64,000 nt of DNA from Pratylenchus scribneri (GCA_030063045.1 JAQSEB010000025.1:124001-188000); one strand, 5' to 3'; numbered from the stretch's first letter, positions 12,715 through 26,823 are shown. Notes: generated by a model from the sequence alone, not told the origin. Made by a program: numbers and translations.

Positions 12715-15296
12715 CTGCTCAAAACGAAAAGGAATCGCCTATAAAGAAACTCTTATAAAAATATTTTAATTAAATTTTTAATAAAAGCTAGCCATAAAGA
12801 ATGCAGCATGGCTTTATTTTGAAACATTTGAAAATCGAATAAAGATCATAAATATATTGAAAAATATGGAAAATATTAAAAAATATTTTTGAAAAATCAT
12901 TTTAAGTGAATAATAATATATTTTAAATAAAAAATTATAATTCTGTAATTTTTAAAGTAATAATCGCGATTTAATTAAAAATTTTTAAATGGATAAAATA
13001 GGAATTTTATTTATATATAAAGCAAAAATAAAAAAATATTGTCTTTAAATAAATAAATAATATTCATTTATATATCTAAATGCTGGAATTTTATTTTCTT
13101 TAATGATATAAATAATTGAAATTTTATTAAAATGAATGTAATTAAAATGAAATAATCCATTTCTATTTTCTATAAAATCAATAGAAAATTATTTTATTTC
13201 TCAATTGAAAAGATTAAAAATTTTTCAACTTTTTTGGGTGCTCTTCTTAGACTTTATACTGCCAAAACTTTTTCTCAAATTCCGAGAAAAATATTTTAAA
13301 AACAAATTTAAAATCAAAATAGATGAATTAAATTAAATAAAAGAATTATATTTTTAAATAATTTGGAAGTTACATTAAATAAATAATTATATATATATGC
13401 AAATTTTTTAAATACTTGCCATTATAAAGCATAGACATGAAAAAAAATAACAAAGTTATAAAATTCTTAATTATTTTTTTGAAAAATTTTTTTATTAAAA
13501 TTTATTAAAATAAATTATTATGAATTATAGATTTATTTCTCATCAAGCTTGCAATTATTTTATTCTTATTTTTGCAATCCGCACAAATTATCAATTAATA
13601 AATTTAAAAATAATTGAAACATTTAGCAATCAAATAAATTAATTAAACTACAAAATTTAGCTTTTTTATAGATTTCAATTATAAAGTAATCTAAAGATTC
13701 AATAAATCATTCATCTAAAAATAAATTAATTAATTCTTTTACTTAAAATTGATTTATATTTTGATGGATATCAATATAAGATAAGAATGTTGGCTTAAAT
13801 CAATGTAAAATAATAAAATTTAAAATTAAAAAAAATATTTTTTTTAAGAAAATATAAAAGTATATAGCAAAAATAAAACAAAATATAAAAATATGAAAAA
13901 TTTTATAAAATATTATCTGATAAATATAATTTTTGGAACAATTGAATTATTGATGAGTACCTTGGAAAACTATTAATGAAAAGAAAGAAAATTTAATTAA
14001 AATTGATAAAAAATAAACTACCTAATAAATGTATGAATAAATTCATTGATTAAAAAAATATATTATAAAAAAGATTCAATGCACATAAATAGAAAGTGGA
14101 TGATTTGGTGGATAAGCAGAAAGTATTTTTATATTAAATTAATATATTTTTTTAAAACATATTGGTTTTAAGCCAATTCTTTTTTATAATTATAAATTTA
14201 ATATTTTTGCTTTTATCCTTTTTTTAATTTTAATGGATTTCAAATATTATGTCCTATTATAATCAATTGAACAACTAGCAAAAAAAATTTTTTATTAAAA
14301 AAATTTAAATGATAATTTGGTTAAATATTAGAAAAGAAACGAACATAAAATAATTTAAATTTTTTTAAATTAACTAATTTTAAATTATAAAAAAATAAAT
14401 TTAAAAATAGAATTATTCTTTTTAAAAATATTTAAAAATTTTTAATCCAATAAATAATCATTGAGAAGAAATGAAGAAAATATTTAAAAATTAAAAATGT
14501 AAATGAAATATTTTGTGTTATAAATATTATATTAAAATTAAACGAAATATTAATAAAAATGATGACATGGATAAAAGCATTTTATAATTGATATTATCGG
14601 TAGGAAAAAAAATGTAATTGCCATTCCGAATCTCGTTACAATATATCTCGTATAAAAAAATTTATAATCTCCTTTACAAAATATATATTAAGTATAAAAA
14701 TTTAAAATTTTTTGATTTATTTATTAATTTAATTATATCAAAATAACCTCCAAATAAAAAGGTTTAATATTAAAAATATTTCATTTTATATTTTTAACAA
14801 AATATTATAAAAAAATGAAAATAGTAAAAGTTTATAAAAAAAAATTATTCAAAATTGATTTAAATATTTTTATTTTACATAAAAATTATAAAATATATGC
14901 TGGGTCATAATTTAATAGGTATATTTATAAATATTGAAATTAGTATTAATAAAACAATGTGAAAATCAGAAACTATTAATGAACATGTAAATAAAATACA
15001 AACTTGGATAATTAAGCTGACTTTATTTTTCATATTTGATATGATTAATTATTTTTAAAAATCTCTTTATAAAGGAGTTAGATGCACATTACAATGTAAT
15101 ATAAAATAGGTGAATCCAATTAATTAGCGATGAAATTTGAAGAATTTTAATTTCTATTGGATAATATTACGAAAGGAAAAATCTGCATTCACTATTATCG
15201 CAACTAATCAAAATTTAAAAAATATAATAATTCTTCCATTTAATAATCTTTGGAGAGAATTAAAAAATAAAACTACTTTTGCCCTATAATAAATTT

Positions 15297-15648
15297 TTAA
15301 TTATTAGAACCAGTCGAAGTTGTGTCAACAGGGATTCTAGTCCAAAAAGGGCAAGTTGGGCAGCTGAAAAAAGTTAAGGTTGCACATATTAAAAAAACTC
15401 AAATAAAACATAAAATTTACTGCAGTTTACATATTCCACGATAGTTGAAGAAAATTTCATCAACCATATCAATACTTACGAATGAATTATTACAAATAAG
15501 AATGTTTGGCCAGAACAAAAGCAGTGGCACACGGAGATGTTCAATAAAAATAATTTTCCAAGAAAGCGAAAACTTTCTATTTTGTAACGAAACAAACAAA
15601 ATAATCTCACCTTGATTTTGAGTTAATTTTCGAATAAATATAAAACTT
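15297..15648 (-). CDS. candidate three-exon 3' end, Cys-rich product
   Basis: Three minus-strand exons chain in consistent phase. 15612-15648 ends at AAG|GTGAGATT, a strong donor. A 34-nt intron follows, then exon 15480-15576 ending in GTAAGT. A 116-nt intron with a TTTTTTCAG acceptor leads to 15297-15363, which reaches a stop. The joined end contains CHCFCSG, then about eleven residues, then CPTCPFWTRIP. The spaced C-x-C and C-x-x-C pairs could bind a metal, but no defined finger family is matched. The short introns match those of the proven genes on the right. The 5' part was not found; the strand opposite is also partly open. Confidence 0.42.
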
Positions 15649-16979
15649 TAAAATTAAGATGTAATTTAATATAAAAATGATATTTAAGAAATTTTAAAAT
15701 AATGAAAATAAATAAATAAATTAAGAATTATTTTAAAAATTTAGATTTATAAAATAATAGAAAGAATGAAAATTCCATTTAATTTAAATTAATTAAATTG
15801 TTTTGGATTTTCTTGTTTCAAAAATTGACAGGTTTTTAAAGACACAATTAAATATACCTAAATTTTATTGAATCGGAAAATAATAAAAATGTCTATTTGT
15901 TTGAAAAAAATTAAGTAGCAGATGAGGGCAATCAGATAAGATATAATTTGAAGAAATTTCGAGATTCTTTGTGTTCTAAATTAATTGGCACTGATATAAT
16001 TCAAAATAAAATTTAAAAATAATTGTGGAAAAAATTAAAATTACTAATGCCCTGTAATCTTTATTAGATAGATTTTATTAAATAAAAAGATTAAATAAAA
16101 AATAAATATGCCAAACTTTTTGTTACATAGAGTTCAAGAAAATGTACCAATTATAGACTTTATAAATTTAATTAATAATAATTTATTAATTGAAAAATAC
16201 ATATTAAAATTTTTTAAAAGATGATTTTAAAATAAAAACTGTTATATATTAAATTTAAAAAAAAGGAATTTTAGCAATAATACTATAATGAAAATCAAAT
16301 AATAATAAATTGCTTAAACAAATTTTAAAAAGAAAAATGTTTTTATTATTTTAGCTTAAAAGCGCATTTGAAATAAAGGAAATTATCAAACAATTATTTA
16401 AATTATTCAAAAAATTTTTTAACTAAAATTATTTTATTTGATTAGATGAATCTAAATAATTATTATATCAAATGAAAAAAGCTCATTCATTTTCTCAATA
16501 AAAATTGAAAAATTACAAAAAATTATTAAAAAATTGAAAAAATTCTAATTATAACTTAAAAAAACAAATTGCTCCTAATCAATTGTTAATACATGAATGA
16601 AAACAAAAAATCATAATTTTTGAATAATTTTCAAGACTGGTTGAAATAAATATAAATCGAAAAAATTATTTTAATAATTTTCGAGAATCTTATCAAAATA
16701 AAATTAAATTTGAATATAATAAATAATTTCAAAAGAAAATTAATCCAGTCAACACTTGATTGTAATTTTTATATAAAATATATTTATTTTTTAAAAATAA
16801 TATTTTAATAATAATTATAAAATAAAAATATATGTTTTATTATCCAATAAATTGGAAATGTGAAAATTTTAATCAATCATAAAATTTTTAAAATAAAGAG
16901 ATAAATATTAAATATGAAGCATTTAAATAAATTAATTAAAATTAAATGATATATTATTATTAATAAACTTTAAACTTAC

Positions 16980-17129
16980 TCTCATAATTTGATAGCAGAA
17001 ATGTATAAATCTCTTGGGGCTTTTTCGATTTAATGGAGGAAATACCATTCTGGAAATATTTGAAATTTGGAAAAAGTTGGCGTAACTCCGCTTCAGATTT
17101 TATCATCGCCCAAAATTGAGCAACTCCCC
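16980..17129 (-). CDS. internal exon candidate with clean splice sites
   Basis: Bounded by an acceptor-like TTTTTTAAG and a perfect donor GTAAGT. The 150-bp interval is open in one frame for 49 codons, encoding GVAQFWAMIKSEAELRQLFP, then NFKYFQNGISSIKSKKPQEI and YTFLLSNYE. This is among the most exon-like objects in the left half. Product unknown. The plus strand is also partly open, which weakens the frame argument. Confidence 0.42.
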
Positions 17130-17377
17130 CTTAAAAAATGTGTCAAGAATAAAAATTGCTCAAAAAATATAAAAATTTATGTAAATAAAAGAGGCAATTT
17201 ATAAAGAAAATGAAATATTTTTTAATGATAAAGAAATTCTGTAATCTAACTTTAGATGAATTATTGGTCTAAAAATAAATTGGTTGGATTTTATTAAAAA
17301 TATTATATACGAATATTAAATGTATTTAAAAATTTTAAATATATTTTTAATTATTTATTGATATTTAATTTTAAGCC

Positions 17378-17559
17378 ATGATCTCGTCGCCAATCCCTGA
17401 GTATTATATTTCTTTCAAGAAAAAAATTGTAAATGATTATGTGATTCGAGATCCGACATCACAACATTTGTCAAAGAAAACGAGGAAATTGGATTGAAAA
17501 AGGGATTTGTTAAAGTTGATGTGTGGGTGAAACCTTTGGCGCAATTGGATGAAATATAA
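17378..17559 (+). pseudogene. two overlapping open frames, possible frameshifted exon
   Basis: An ATG frame (17378-17497) encodes MISSPIPEYYISFKKKIVND and onwards. A second frame (17437-17559), shifted by one, encodes TTFVKENEEIGLKKGFVKVD and continues to a stop. Each is protein-like where the other is not, as expected of one exon broken by an indel around 17445. Alternatively only one frame is real. No family recognised. Confidence 0.28.
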
Positions 17560-18529
17560 GGAAAAAAGCTTGATTAATATTTATAATAAAATAAATTAAA
17601 ATAATTTATGATAATGTGCATCAGAAATTAACTGAAAATAAAATAAGTTTATATGATGAAAATAATTATAAAAAATATAATTAGGAAAAATTTATATATA
17701 TATATTACTTTTTAGATAATTTAATTTTTAATTAGATCAAATATAGGCATTATGGATAATGCAAATTAATAAATAGATGGAGATAAGAATAAAAATGCTA
17801 GAAATAATTGATTTAACGCAAAGATTAGAAAAATAATAAAGATTAAATAAAAATTTATAATTGGAAAGAAAATTTAAGAATTCATTTATAAAAATTTTTT
17901 TTGAATTTTGTTCAATTAATTGGAAAAAAAAGATCATATTGTCATGAATGCAAATTTTAAAACTTTTTTTAAATAAATAATAATTTTGAAAAGAAAATGT
18001 ATTAAATAATCGAAAATTCTATTTTTTATGAGATTTAAATAAATAAAATAAAAAAAGTATATAAGTAATATTTTTGTTAAAAAAGATTTGGTAAAAATGA
18101 TTATTAAAATTTTCTATTCTAAAGTAAAAAGTTAATTCATGACAATTCCAAATTAAAATGTTACGCAAGATCATCGTGAAAAGATGGTAATGGTAATTTG
18201 AATTAAAGTATATAAAAGTGTTAAAAAAATAATATAAAATTTTATTGATTTAACAATAAAATAAAGAAATGATTCAAATTATATAGCTGCTATAAAAATT
18301 AAATATAAATATAAAATAAATAAAATTAAAAAAAAAGAAAATTTTAATAAAAAGACGCAGTAGTAACAAATTTTAATAGTTTCTTTTAAAATGCAGAAAT
18401 AACAATCAAGCAACAATAAATAGTAAATTAAAAAATATATCCCAAAAATGAAAATTTATCAAAAAAAGATATTAAAAACATTAAAAATATTTCCATTATA
18501 ATATTCATATTTGGAAAAAATTTGAATTA

Positions 18530-18619
18530 TTATTCCTTTATAACCAACACTTGCTCATTTTTGTGTTTTCCAGTTAAAACCTTTACATGATCTCCTCTTC
18601 GAATTTGCAATAAGATACT
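18530..18619 (-). CDS. exon fragment with KOW-like motif
   Basis: After a TTTTTCAG acceptor, the minus strand encodes 29 residues including IRRGDHVKVLTGKHKNEQ before a stop. GD-x-V-x-V-L-x-G-K-x-K is the core of the KOW motif found in ribosomal protein L24/L26 and SPT5-type RNA-binding proteins; the usual glycine after the K-x-K is replaced. A donor-like GTGTTGG follows NEQ. A mitochondrial L24-type protein is one possibility. The motif is short, so this is a hint only. Confidence 0.35.
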   Translation of the reverse strand, partial: SILLQIRRGDHVKVLTGKHKNEQVLVIKE

Positions 18620-19708
18620 CTGAAAAATTCATAATGTTTAAAACATAATTTTAGAACAAAAAAATCAATTTGAAAGCACTTCTAAAAATGCAATTTAATC
18701 AAATTTAATCATTCAATAATGAAAAAAATCTAGAAATTATCAAACCCCTAAAAAGAAAATAAGATATATCTTATTATCGTTATACGGAATCAATAATAAT
18801 ATATTTATTAATATTTAATACGATAATAAAATCTGAATAAATTAAAAAAATAAAGCACATTTTATTAAAATTAAAATTAATTTATTTATTAAAATGATAT
18901 ATGGAAGAAAATTCGATGAAAAAACAATATTAATAATTATATTTTTTATATTTAGAGAAAAAAGTTGATAATTTTTATTCTTTTTTTTCAAATAATTAAA
19001 AATTGAAAATTAATTGTGATCAAATCATTTTGGAATATTTCAAATTTTTTTAAATTTTTAATAATTATATTTTTAATATTTTAAATGTATAATAATTATA
19101 TTTTTCTATAAAATTATTCTATATATTTTTTAAATTTGGCTAATGACATTAAAATAAAAAAATTAAAGATAAAAAATAATTATAAATATAGAAAAAGGAA
19201 AATTTTCAAATTATCTAAAAATCAAGAATATAAAATTTAAAAAATATTAATTTTTATTTTAACTAAATTTCATTTTCCGAAATTTTAATGATTTAGATAA
19301 TAATTTTAATTTTAATTATAATTATTTCATTTGAAATTATAATTATTTCATTTGAAATTACGTCAAAATAAATGAAAAATTATTTTGCAATTAAGACATA
19401 GTATTGAAAAATTGTTATTTAAAACTTTTATCTAAAATATGATAATATTATTTTTATTATATAAAATTTGTTATTAAAAAAATTAACAAAATTAAATAGC
19501 CTTAATTTAATATGAACTCTGTAGAATGGATTTTTAAATTCTGGAAAAAGAAAAAAATAAAAATAAAGTTGAATTTTTGATATCTGAACATTATTTCATT
19601 TCGGATTTTTTTTCGGAAAATTATCAAAAATTGCCGGAACTGTATTGCAATCATTTGCACTTATATTAATAAAAATTTTTCTTTTTAATATGAATTATAT
19701 ATATCCAG

Positions 19709-19823
19709 CTCAAGAAAGAATGGAGAGAAAATTTGGGAAAAAAGAATTTACCATGGCTCGTATGACTCATTTTATTTTATATACGGGGCAAGAAAAAAGA
19801 TTAACGTTCCACTTATGCCATGA
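19709..19823 (+). CDS. exon-like island, probable 3' exon
   Basis: After a TATATCCAG acceptor-like site, one frame is open for 37 codons to TGA and encodes KNGEKIWEKRIYHGSYDSFY, then FIYGARKKINVPLMP. A second overlapping ATG frame (19645-19827) is also open, so the reading frame is uncertain. No family recognised. Confidence 0.3.
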
Positions 19824-20269
19824 TTGATTTATTTTGGGCAAAATTGCGATAAAAAAATAAATTTTCATAATGTTCTGTTGCCCATTATCTAAAAACAAAT
19901 AATAATAATCAGATAAATGCGAAATTCAAGCGAATTATAAAATTCTTCTATTGATTTTACGAACGAAATATGTCAAAAATATCAAGATATTAAAATTAAA
20001 GTAATGTCGATAATTTTTCATTTGATTTATAATATAAAATAATAACTAATATAAAATCAAACAAAATTCAAACATTTAAAATTAAGAAGATATAAATAAA
20101 AAAAATATTATATTTTAAAAATTTTTATAAAAAAAATGAATTTTTTGGTTTATCCAACCGAAGCTTTAAATTATTAAAATAGTTGCAAAATTATTAGCTC
20201 ATTGTAATATCAGTTACTTAATGTATATTTAAATTAATAGTAAAAATAATTAATGAATAAAAAACATAT

Positions 20270-20347
20270 TTAAAAACAATCTTTTCCATCTTCTTCGTCT
20301 CCATGAATAATCAAAAATAATGATCCAGATCCTCTAACAACAGCAGG
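20270..20347 (-). CDS. short open island, possible C-terminus
   Basis: A minus-strand frame encoding PAVVRGSGSLFLIIHGDEED and then GKDCF before a stop. Upstream on the same strand (20370-20540) are further splice-like boundaries: AATGCTAG|GTATAAAGG and TTTTCAG|AAGCTC. These could be preceding exons, but I could not join them without a stop. Confidence 0.25.
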   Translation of the reverse strand, partial: PAVVRGSGSLFLIIHGDEEDGKDCF

Positions 20348-22780
20348 TCAAAGTTTTGAATGACATTGTTTTCTTACTTAACAAACGGTTGGAACGCAAT
20401 GAGCTTCTGAAAATTGAATAAAATAAAAATTGAATAAAAAATATATATGAAGATGAAATTTTTTAAGATTCATATTAATTCGGGCCTTTATACCTAGCAT
20501 TGAAAGAGGGTCGTTGATTGATAAGATCAAAAATAAATTATAAAAATAATTTAAAAAATCGAATTGATATGAAATTTTTATCGATGATGAGAAAATATTC
20601 AATAAAATATATTTAAAAAATTTTTTTATGTATCTGATTTTTAAAAATTATAAATTGTGCATTAAAATTCAAGTTAATATCAATTTATGATTGATTTTAA
20701 TTTTCTCAAATCAAATTTTTTTTAAATTAACTAAAATTTTTATTTTTGAAGAAGAAATTTGTAAGAATATTATGTATATTACATTAAATAAATTGAATTC
20801 TTTTTGAAAATCCAAAAAAATCTTAAAACTTTACTTGTATTTTAAATTCAATATTAGATTCCAACAATTTCGTTGGAATTATTAATATTTGCTTGTAAAA
20901 ATGAATGATCATTTTAGATGAGAAAAAGCTAATGTGGAATGGAAATGATATTTACAATAAATGAGTAAATGGTGGAAATAAATGTAGTTTGAACATGGAC
21001 AAATGCCATTATTTAGATTGGTACCATTTTGGTATACATTTATATTCTTTGGTTCGAAGCTGATGAAAAAGGTAATTATTAATCTCATAAAGTAATTGAT
21101 AATATTGAAAGGATTAATTAATAATTGAAAAAATATAAAAAGGAATATCCATTAAAAAATTCGTTGAGTATTTATTTCGGGAAAAAATAAATTCAATAAA
21201 TCATTCAAAAAATTTTTCATAATGGAGAAAACTTTTAATGAAATATAATAATTAAAAAATATAATGATTGAATTAGTATAAAAGGAAAATAAATAAATTA
21301 ATTTTTTTCAAACAAATTTTTAATAATGCATGAGCAATTAACATAAATGAAAAATTGAAATATTGTATTAAGCATTTGAAGGAATATATAGGATACGAAA
21401 TATTTAAGAAAAAGCATACATCTTATGATAAATTATTATAAATCAAAGAATATTTTTTAATTAAAAAATAATAATATTTTAAAATTAAAATAATTGAGCG
21501 CCAATACTGCCATCGCTACAACATTAAAAAGGATGAAAATAATTGGAAAAAATTAATTATTATATAACCATTGAAGAGAATGACATTGAATTATTGGAGC
21601 CATTCAGATGAAATTTCTTAATTAACAATTTTTTGCTCTTAATGGAATTTTGTATAAAAGCTGATAAAATTTTTTCTAAATTAACTTTTCCTTAAAAAAA
21701 TATTAATTACAAATAAATTGAATTTTATTTTAAATGAGGTATACGGTATACGCTATAAATTTTAAGCATATAAAAAAATTTAAAATTTTATTATTAAAAT
21801 GTATTTTTTCCTAATTTAATAAAATTAAATTTTTTTATTAATCATTTTTATAAATGAAAAAAAATATAATTTATTTTAAAAATTTAATTCCAATAAAAAT
21901 TTGACGGAAAAGATACCAATAAAATCGATCCCGATTCCTATAATTTTTAAAGATTTAAAAAATTGATAAAATTTAAAAATAATAAAAAATAATTTCAAAA
22001 TTTTTCAATTGTTTTTAAAAAGTCGATAAAATTTTAAATACTTATTAAAAAATATTTTTAAAATTTTTAAATTGTTAAAAATAAAATATTATTTCAATAT
22101 GATTTCCAAATAAATTCTGGCAATAAAATTTAAAAAAATATATTCCTAAATTGAATAAAGATATCTGAATGATTTGGAAAATTTTTCTGAAAATGATGTG
22201 ATCCGATGGACTTAAATTGCCGATGGTTAAATATAAAATTGTAAAAGAAAAAATCAAAAAACTTGGAATTATTTTCTCCAAAGATGGAATTAGGAATGAT
22301 ACAAAGAAATCTGAAGTGATAAACTACATAATTAGAAGAAATACAATCGATTCAAATTCAATCCGCTTACAAATATGGGAAAGCATATTCCCTTGAACTA
22401 CACGATATTATTAAAAATTACATTTATAATCGCTGGAGCTTAATGTGAATGCGATCATAAAAATATTTTTATCAAAAGAATCTATATTTTTTTTAATAAA
22501 TTTACCTTAAATAATTCAAAAAATAATTTCGATTTCCCATGAATAAAAAATAATTTTATGTAGGAATTCTGAGCAATCATAAATGTGAAAAAATGAAAAA
22601 TATTTATGAATAAATATAATTTTCAAATTAAATTTAATCAATAAATGCATATATAATAAAAAAATTTGAAAAATCTGATAGTGCCTTAAATGAATCTATT
22701 GTTACTAAAATAAAAATATAAAATGGAAAAAATCAAATCTTTTTAAATTAAAATATATCAAATTAAAGAATAAAAAATTT

Positions 22781-22970
22781 TTATTTTTCAAGCAAATTTA
22801 GAGAATGATAACCTTGGAAGACATAGCTGACTAAAACGAATGTGGATGTAGCACCCATGCACATTACATAATCTTTCGCAACTTGGTCAACAAATTTCAA
22901 GATTACATAGAAGCATATGGCTCCAAATGGAACGAGATAGAAAAATTGAAAATTATAAGTTTTTCTTTAA
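22781..22970 (-). CDS. possible membrane-segment exon
   Basis: The minus strand is open and encodes FFYLVPFGAICFYVILKFVD, then QVAKDYVMCMGATSTFVLVS and YVFQG, with a donor-like CAAG|GTTATC. This resembles two transmembrane segments separated by a short charged loop. The plus strand here also has a long frame (22883-23128, NKFQDYIEAYGSKWNEIEK), so the strand is undecided; hydrophobicity favours minus. Confidence 0.3.
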
Positions 22971-23934
22971 AAGAAAAATTTTTAAAAATATTATTAAATT
23001 TCATTTTGATTTTGTCCTATAAAAAAATTATATTTCTACAAATTTATTTAGATTGTAATAATAATAATTATTTATTCAGGATAAAATATCTCATAAATAA
23101 TTTAATTATTATTATTAATTATTTATAAGAGAGGATAACAATTCTTTCTTTTTTTAAAATGCGCAAAGAGATTTATATTTTAATTAAAAATAATGAACTC
23201 AAACATTTATTAAAAAAAATGAAATATTCGATCGATTTAAAAAAAATATATATTATAAAAGATAGATAAGTGATATTTTAGTTTAATAAAGCGGATTTCG
23301 GATAAAATTGACAATAAAAAAGGTTCAACGTTATAAAGTTAAATAATTTAGCACATAAAATTTATAAATTTTTAAAATGAAAGGTATATTTTAATAATAC
23401 GAATTACTACCGAAATGAATAAATGTATAAAAATTAATAAGATAAATAAATCTTAATATTTTAAAAAATCTATATGTTAAAAAATAAATATTAAATTAGT
23501 ATTTAAAATATATATAAATTAATTGTATATATGAACAAAAAAAGTTGGAAAAAATCAAAATCGATTTGCAAGACTAATCATTTTGAGTCTTAATCTATGC
23601 AAAAATTTTGAAGGGAATATCCAGTTGGTTTTATCACGGAATCTCCAATGGGATTGGATCTATTATTAAATTAAAGATCTTATCTAATTACTCTTTCTCT
23701 CTTCTGGCTTCAATATAATATTTATATTATTTTAAAAAAATGAGTAATGAACGTTTGCTAAATTTATTAAAATTAGAAACAAGATTATTGAAAGTAAAGC
23801 GAAATATTTTAATCATGAAATGCTTTATCAAATATGAATTTTATATTTTTTTAAAAAATTTTTGTAAATTTGTTTTTTTCATTTTGTACAAATTAAAACC
23901 TATAAGGGGAAAGAACTAATAAATAAAATAATAA

Positions 23935-24740
23935 TATAAATATTAATTTGTTTAAATAATTTTTAAAAATTCTAATTGAAAATAATAAATCAGTAAAAAT
24001 AAAATTAATATTCTAAAAAATAAAAAGCATTTCATTAAATTTAAAAGGAATATATTTCATAAAAAGAAATTGAAAAATGAAGAAAAAATTATTCTTATTA
24101 AACTTTTATTCTATAAAATTTCTTCTAAAAGAACCACCAGGAATATTTAGAAAATTTTTGCTTATTTTATTTTTTCAAAAAAAAAAATAAAAATTGTAAG
24201 ATAATATGCATAGAGAAGAATTCTACCTTATCAGAAAAAATTTTAATTGATATTTCTTATATTACAAAAAAAAATTAAAAATACATATAAATTTGAAAAT
24301 GTTAATTATAATAAAGTAAATAATAAATATATACGATTAAAATATTAAAAATATTTCTTATACTGGATTAATACAAATGTTATCTTGGATTAAAATTTTT
24401 GGAAAATTGAGAAAAAGTACATTTTCAGAGCTTCAACATTTGACAATTCGTAACATAAATATTTAAACTATATTGTAGTTAGAAAATTTAAAAAAAAATA
24501 AGATAAAAATATGTATAATAATTTATATAAATTATGATAATATAATTAATTATTCATTTTAAGAAAATGATAATACCAACTTTTAAATGAAAAAAATCTA
24601 TAGTAAAAATGGAAATTATATTGTTATAAAATATTTAATGGGAGTCATAAAATTTTAAAATAAATTATTTTTAATAGGAAGAAATAAATAAAAAGTGTAT
24701 TAAAATAAAAAAAATATTTATTTGAAAATTATTTTTTAAA
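23935..24740 (+). repeat. source block A of mosaic duplication
   Basis: Matches 37498-38296 nearly base for base over about 790 bp, with scattered substitutions and small indels. A shorter upstream match (23268-23335 to 37412-37475, starting AAGTGATATTTTAG) belongs to the same copying event; the sequence between them is missing from the second copy. Confidence 0.85.
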
Positions 24741-26823
24741 ATTTATATCATAAATATTTTTATGATCTTGAAATTGACAAGCTATTATCATAGTATATTT
24801 TCGCTATTGAATGAATGATTAATAGAAAAAAAAATATAACTCTCTTAAAATATTAAAAAATTTTACATATGAGAAAAGACCAAGAAAGCCAAATGTGCTT
24901 ATCGAAATAAAAATGAAAATTAAATTTTAATTGAATAAAAATCTAATCGATTTTTTATCTAAATTAAAATGGAAAATAAATGACACAAAATTCAATTTAA
25001 TAATTACTCCAAAATTAAATAATATATTTTTTTAATTGTTCTATTTAAAATTAAGTTAAATCAAATAATTTTCTTTCCAATATTAATAAATAAAATAATA
25101 ATAAAATATATCTATAAATATAATCATAAAATGAATGAATATATAGGTCTATCCGAAAGATAATGAGATCCATGAAGGAAGTAAGAAAAGGTAATTGAAA
25201 TGGATGAAATTGATTAAATAAAAATATGATATTAATAACAAAATCATTAAAGATAATCATTTTAATTTTTAGAATTTTTATTTGATTATAATAATGAATA
25301 ATTATGATTCAATTCAATTGTAGTAAAAAAAAAAGATAAATTAAGATTGCAATAAATATTATAATTTACAATGGAAAGAAATTTATCATTAATCAGCACC
25401 CTAATTTTCCTATTTTGTCCTTGGAACAAAGGAAAATCGAAAACATTCGATAAATACAGGAAGAGAAATTGGAATATGCGAAAAAGAGATACTTCTCATA
25501 TGATTCGAATTTGATTGCCTCAAAGAAAATTAAAAATCTAAAAATTTAAAATCTTTTTAATGGATTTGAATAAAACTTATTTTTTAAAAAAAACATTTAA
25601 ATAAAATTTATTAGTTATTAATTTCAAAAAATTTTTGTTTTTTTTTTTAAATTTATCTTTTTAAAATCGAATTAAAATCTTGTCAAATTCAATCTGCTTA
25701 CAAATTAGAGAAAAAATAATATAAAATATATCTTTAATAATTATGAATGAATATTTTATCATATTAAAATCAAAATTAAATAAATAGCAAAAAATAAAAT
25801 TTAATAAATTATTAGAATAGAAATAAAATACAGATGAAAAATTTAGCTTGTATTTATACAATTCTACAATTATATTTGATATTTTTTTAAATTTATAAAA
25901 AATAGAAAAGCAACAAAAGCATATTGTATAAGAAATTGTTATGAATTAAATAAACATGCAAACAATGTATTATTGAATATTGATCCATTGTTCATCATAT
26001 CACAATTTAGTATTTTGAATAAATATTTATTTTTTGTAAGAGGATTTGTTTATTTGTGATATTTGTCGAAAAGAATCATTAAAGAAATTAAATATTAATA
26101 AAAAATTTTAATAAAATCAATCAAAAATTTCGGTTCACAAAATTAAATATTTATTTTAAAAATTCAACTGTAATTTAAATTTATAACGAAAAAAATATAA
26201 TAATAAAAATTTATATTATCTAATTTTAATCGCTAAATATAATGAGAGAAAATTATTTTAACATTAATATTAATAAATAAAAGTTAAAAATAAAATAATA
26301 TAAAGACAATATTTTGCAATAATAATTACAAACTAATTCCTACTTTGCAATGATTAGGTATAAATAATATTTTAATTAAATTATTAATAAAACCATAAAA
26401 GAAATTTAAAATATAATTCGAACCAATTTCTTTAAAAATAAAAACCACAAAAATAAACAAATTTATTTTCTAATTAAATTGTAATTATATTTAATAATTA
26501 AATTCATCAAGAAATAATTTAACAATTTCTAAAACATATTAATTGTTAAACCTAAAATGACTATATCTATAATAAATAAAATATTGATCAAAAAATATGC
26601 AGAGGCAGGGCAAATTCTGAATGTTCTTTTCGATAAGCCCATGTTTCCATCCAAATTCATCAGCCAACCAAAAAATAATCTTGCCCAATTTTTTTGTCCA
26701 ATACATTTTTATATTTAATAAATTAAATAAAATTTAATTCATTAATTTACGTCGAATTACCCCAAATCTTCCAAATCACCCATTCATTCAATAGCTCAGA
26801 TAGGAGCAAAAACAGTAAATTGA

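Larger units (their letters stand above)
8668..15296. other. A+T-rich tract with few islands
   Basis: Continuation of the A+T-rich compartment. Apart from islands at 9009, 10015, 12554 (listed separately) and a weaker one at 13200-13300, there is nothing but A/T-dominated sequence with short random frames. No RNA gene or transposon ends were seen. Confidence 0.65.
15649..23267. other. A+T-rich tract with exon-like islands on both strands
   Basis: The densest cluster of non-A/T islands in the left compartment, at 15.87-15.97, 16.98-17.13, 17.38-17.56, 18.53-18.62, 19.71-19.82, 20.27-20.54 and 22.78-22.99 kb. Minus-strand islands predominate and could be exons of one long gene, but they could not be joined by phase. 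Between islands nothing is recognisable. Confidence 0.6.
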
